Assembly (NCBI RefSeq): GCF_024213195.1
Contig: NZ_JANAVF010000023.1
Coordinates: forward strand, 59,965 to 123,964
Origin: Streptomyces sp. TBY4
Lineage (GTDB): Bacteria; Actinomycetota; Actinomycetes; Streptomycetales; Streptomycetaceae
Direction of reading: 5' to 3'
Length of the DNA stretch: 64,000 nucleotides
This document shows positions 61,448 through 64,000 of this stretch, in pieces. Position 1 is the stretch's first letter. Each line of letters begins with the position of its first letter. A program made the position numbers and the translations under genes. The notes under the pieces are model-generated. The model had not been told where the DNA came from and did no database searches. It saw nothing but the letters and a program-made list of their open reading frames with translations.

Positions 61448-62806
61448 ATGCGTACGAGAACCCTCGCGCCCGCCCTCCTGCTGATCCTCCCGCTGGCCAC
61501 CGCGTGCGGTGGGTCCTCCGGTACGGGCGGCGGCAGCAGCAGCAAGACGGTCACGGTGACCGTCGGCTACCAGTCCAAGACCATCAACACCGTCACCGCC
61601 GGTACGCTCCTGCGCTCCCTCGGATACTTCGAGCAGGAGCTCGCCGCACGCGGCAAGAAGGACGGGGTCACCTACAAGGTCGACTGGCAGGACTACGCCA
61701 CCGGCGCCCCGATCACCGCCCAGATGACCGCCGGGAAGATCGACATCGGCTCGATGGGCGATTTCCCGCTCCTCATCAACGCGGCCCGCGGCAGGGAGCT
61801 GAAGCAGCCCACCCGGCTCGTCTCCGTCACCGGCTACAACCTGCGCGGCGGCCTCAACACCGTGGTCACCGCGCCCGGTTCGAAGCTGGCCTCGCTCGCC
61901 GACCTCAAGGGCAAGAAGGTCTCCACCTCGGTCGGCTCCGCCGCCGACGGAACCCTCGTACGGGCCCTCCAGCGCGCCGGGATCGATCCCGAGAAGGGCA
62001 TCGAGAAGCTCAACCAGCAGCCCAGCGTGGGCGCTTCGGCCCTCCAGGCGGGCAGCATCGACGCCCTGTCGCAGTTCGTCGCCTGGCCGGGCCAACTGGC
62101 CTTCGAGGGAAGGGCCCAGGCCCTCTACGACGGGGCCGAGCTGAACCTGCCCACCTTCCACGGAGTCACCGTCCGCGAGAAGTTCGCGACCGAGCGCCCG
62201 GGCGTGCTCGACGACTTCCTGCGCGCCCAGCGCAAGGCCACCGACCACCTGCGCAGCGAGCCGGTCGCCGCCGCCGAGTCGGTGGCCAAGGAGACCGGCC
62301 TCCCCGCGGAGGTCGTCTACCTCTACAACGGGGCCAACGGCATCGCCACCTTCGACCCGGCCCTGCGCCCCGAACTGCTGGCCGCCCTGAAGGAGGACGT
62401 CCCCGTCCTCAAGGCGGCGAAGCTCGTCGACTCCGTCGACGTGGACGCCTTCGTGGACCCGGAGCCGCTGGGGCGCGCGGCGGCGGGCGTCCAGGACTAC
62501 CCGGCGGCCGCGCCGGCCCGCCCGGAGCTGTGGCTGAAGGAGGGCAACCGCACCCAGGGCTTCGACACCCCGGCGGCCCTGCTGAAGGCGCTCAAGGCCG
62601 CGGGGCCGGCCGGAGTCCGGGCCGCCTACGTCCCCGACGCGGTGACGGGCACGCTCTGGTTCGCCGACAAGGCCGTCTGGGTGGCCGAGGGCTCCGAGCT
62701 GCGGGCCTTCGTCACCCCGTCGGGCGCGAAGGCGTACGTGGACCAGCACGCGGGGTCCGGAGCCCGCATCCTGAGCTTCGCCGAAGCCGAAGCCCTCGCC
62801 TCATGA
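61448..62806 (+). CDS. ABC transporter substrate-binding lipoprotein with NosL-like C-terminal domain
   Basis: 452 residues from ATG 61448. Signal peptide with lipobox-like LATAC (Cys near residue 20). The NMT1/SsuA-TauA-type binding domain covers about 35-330: VTVGYQSKTINTVTAGTLLR, MTAGKIDIGSMGDFPLLINA, LADLKGKKVSTSVGSAADGT. After residue 350 or so a separate domain appears: RAAYVPDAVTGTLWFADKAV, WVAEGSELRAFVTPSGAKAY, ARILSFAEAEAL. This resembles the NosL fold (copper-site chaperone), an unusual fusion judged by eye. It overlaps the permease gene (ATGA). Confidence 0.85.
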   Translation: MRTRTLAPALLLILPLATACGGSSGTGGGSSSKTVTVTVGYQSKTINTVTAGTLLRSLGYFEQELAARGKKDGVTYKVDWQDYATGAPITAQMTAGKIDIGSMGDFPLLINAARGRELKQPTRLVSVTGYNLRGGLNTVVTAPGSKLASLADLKGKKVSTSVGSAADGTLVRALQRAGIDPEKGIEKLNQQPSVGASALQAGSIDALSQFVAWPGQLAFEGRAQALYDGAELNLPTFHGVTVREKFATERPGVLDDFLRAQRKATDHLRSEPVAAAESVAKETGLPAEVVYLYNGANGIATFDPALRPELLAALKEDVPVLKAAKLVDSVDVDAFVDPEPLGRAAAGVQDYPAAAPARPELWLKEGNRTQGFDTPAALLKALKAAGPAGVRAAYVPDAVTGTLWFADKAVWVAEGSELRAFVTPSGAKAYVDQHAGSGARILSFAEAEALAS

Positions 62807-63924
62807 CGGCCGCCCGCCGCCGGCTGCTGCGGGTGGCCTCGCTCACCGCGGCCCTGGCCGCCTGGCAGCTCCTGACCTCGCTCGACGTCAGCCTGTGGCT
62901 CCGCTTCGAGCAGTTCCCGACCGTGGGCGAGGTGGCCTCCACCTTCGCGGACCGGGCGACGACCGGCCCCTACTGGCAGGACCTCGGCTTCAGCCTGCGG
63001 CGCATCGTGACGGGCTTCGCGCTGGCGGCCGTCCTGGGCGTGGCGGCGGGCACCGCGATCGCCCGCTCCCGGGTCGCGGCGGACCTGCTCGGGCCGGTCC
63101 TCGAAGTCCTGCGCCCGATCCCGGCGATCGCGCTGGTCCCGGTGGCGATCCTGCTCTTTCCCTCCAACGAGCAGGGGATCGTCTTCATCACCTTCGCGGC
63201 GGCGTTCTTCCCGGTCCTCGTCTCCACCCGGCACGCGGTGTCCGCGCTGTCCCCGGTCTGGGAGGAGGCCGTCCTCACCATGGGCGGCACCCGCCCCCGC
63301 ATCCTCTTCTCGGTGGTCCTCCCCGGAGCCCTCCCGGGCATCTTCGGCGGACTCTCGGTCGGCATCGGGGTGTCCTGGATCTGCGTGATCTCCGCCGAGA
63401 TGATCTCCGGGGAGTACGGGGTCGGGTACCGCACCTGGCAGGACTACACCGTCGTGGACTACCCCGGGGTCTTCGTCGGCATGGCCACGATCGGCGCACT
63501 CGGCTGGCTGACATCAACGGCAGTGGAACTCACGGGCCGCCACCTCACCCACTGGCTCCCGAGCCGCGGCCCTGCGGCGCGGGGTCCTGCGGCGCGGGGT
63601 CCGGCGACACTCGGCCCGGCGACACTCGGCCCGGCGGCTCCCGGCCCGGCGGCTCCCGGCCCGGCGGCTCCCGGCCTGCCCCCTCACGGCGGGGCGCCCC
63701 ACAGGCCGGACTCCCCGGGCCCGGACTCCCCGGGCCCGGACTCCCCGGGCGCGGGCGCCCACCCCTCTGCCTCCCTGAGCCCGGACTCCCCCGGAACGGA
63801 TTCCCGTAGCCCGGAGCCCGCCAGGGCGGAGTCTCCCCGCCCTGAGTCCCATAGCCCGGACTCCCCCGGCGCGGGGCTCCATCCCGTGGGCTCCCGCCCC
63901 CGGGGCCCGGCCCCGGCCGACTAG
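62803..63924 (+). CDS. ABC transporter permease with repetitive C-terminal tail
   Basis: 373 residues. The first 255 form a SsuC/TauC-type permease with about six membrane helices. The EAA loop is VWEEAVLTMGGTRPRILFSV then VLPGALPGIFGG, which contacts the ATPase. The family is normally about 250-280 residues. The extra 115 or so are low-complexity Pro/Ala/Gly/Ser repeats (GPAAPG units, PDSPG units) encoded by 15-bp tandem repeats. The ATG overlaps the binding-protein stop. No ATPase gene is visible before the window ends. Confidence 0.85.
   Translation: MTAARRRLLRVASLTAALAAWQLLTSLDVSLWLRFEQFPTVGEVASTFADRATTGPYWQDLGFSLRRIVTGFALAAVLGVAAGTAIARSRVAADLLGPVLEVLRPIPAIALVPVAILLFPSNEQGIVFITFAAAFFPVLVSTRHAVSALSPVWEEAVLTMGGTRPRILFSVVLPGALPGIFGGLSVGIGVSWICVISAEMISGEYGVGYRTWQDYTVVDYPGVFVGMATIGALGWLTSTAVELTGRHLTHWLPSRGPAARGPAARGPATLGPATLGPAAPGPAAPGPAAPGLPPHGGAPHRPDSPGPDSPGPDSPGAGAHPSASLSPDSPGTDSRSPEPARAESPRPESHSPDSPGAGLHPVGSRPRGPAPAD
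63569..63675 (+). repeat. 15-bp coding tandem repeats in permease tail, block 1
   Basis: Units of 15 bases: two of GGTCCTGCGGCGCGG type, two of CCCGGCGACACTCGG, three of CCCGGCGGCTCCCGG. Period five codons, in frame with the permease. Confidence 0.85.
63710..63751 (+). repeat. 15-bp coding tandem repeats in permease tail, block 2
   Basis: Three successive CGGGCCCGGACTCCC-type units, encoding PDSPG repeats in frame. Confidence 0.8.
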
Positions 63925-63942
63925 CCGCTGCGCGGGGCGGAG

Positions 63943-64000
63943 TTCCCCTACCCGCCCTTCCACCGTTCCCCGGGCGCTGCCCGGACCCCGGTCCTCAAAC
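63943..64000 (-). repeat. Dispersed intergenic repeat, copy D (inverted, runs off window)
   Basis: On the minus strand: GTTTGAGGACCGGGGTCCGG, GCAGCGCCCGGGGAACGGTG, GAAGGGCGGGTAGGGGAA. It shares GGGGAACGGTGGAAGGGCGG and GTAGGGGA exactly with copy A at 13371-13419. Confidence 0.75.

Noticed and set aside
58784..62806. Single 1,340-codon protein ending in the ABC binding protein
   Set aside because: The frame crosses fahA, the GntR regulator and the ferredoxin out of frame; only its C-terminal part from 61448 is a gene.

Overview
This is a Streptomyces (or close relative) chromosomal core window. The signs are very high GC with strong third-position bias, many GTG and TTG starts behind GGAGG-type ribosome binding sites, G+C-rich hairpin terminators with little U-tract, and the actinobacterial order rpoC-rpoB / rplL-rplJ / rplA-rplK / nusG-secE / tRNA-Trp. 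From memory, the order resembles the S. coelicolor region around SCO4580-SCO4655; this was not checked by search.

Layout. (1) 1-13.3 kb: the transcription/translation block, all on the minus strand: rpoC (3' part lies outside the window), rpoB, rplL, rplJ, an LppX/LolA-like lipoprotein, rplA, rplK, nusG, secE and tRNA-Trp, then aspC on the plus strand. Regulatory signals are clear: an rpoB promoter, an rplJ promoter with an L10-type leader and a terminator-like hairpin, and hairpins between rpoB/rpoC and secE/nusG. (2) 13.5-22.3 kb: adenosine-deaminase-like protein, murB, a 5'-truncated gene, the HadA/HadB-type dehydratase pair, rpmG, tRNA-Met, tRNA-Thr, a degenerate amidohydrolase, an SDR, two small proteins, tRNA-Tyr and yajQ. 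(3) 22.5-27.7 kb: SulP transporter, APC permease, GT2 glycosyltransferase, YccF protein and HtpX protease. (4) 28-38.1 kb: a tightly overlapping ten-gene operon nuoA-B-C-H-I-J-K-L-M-N. It lacks nuoD, nuoE, nuoF and nuoG, and its NuoC carries a long disordered tail. (5) 38.3-42.7 kb: two paralogous sensor kinases and one LuxR-type response regulator, separated by a repeat-rich spacer (a 16-unit tandem array and a 30-bp perfect palindrome). Both kinase genes carry the same palindrome, GGGGTTA(A/T)CCCC, upstream. (6) 42.9-45.9 kb: korAB, a 2-oxoacid:ferredoxin oxidoreductase. (7) 46-58.9 kb: RarD, a secreted M28 aminopeptidase, a CopG/degenerate-Fic toxin-antitoxin pair, a LolA-like secreted protein, a polyprenyl diphosphate synthase, a POT peptide transporter, a CocE/NonD hydrolase, an EEP hydrolase, a small secreted protein and a HAD phosphatase. 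(8) 59-64 kb: fumarylacetoacetase and a GntR/ferredoxin/ABC-transporter group. In that group the substrate-binding protein seems fused to a NosL-like domain and the permease has a repetitive tail.

How it fits together. The left block makes RNA polymerase, stalk proteins, NusG and SecE. The centre is a respiratory module: an incomplete second complex I flanked by a kinase-kinase-regulator set and a ferredoxin-reducing KorAB. A testable idea is that KorAB-derived reduced ferredoxin feeds this NuoEFG-less complex, with the two-kinase system acting in the same neighbourhood; the missing NuoD remains the main puzzle. A modular intergenic repeat family, typical of Streptomyces, occurs at four places in the window.
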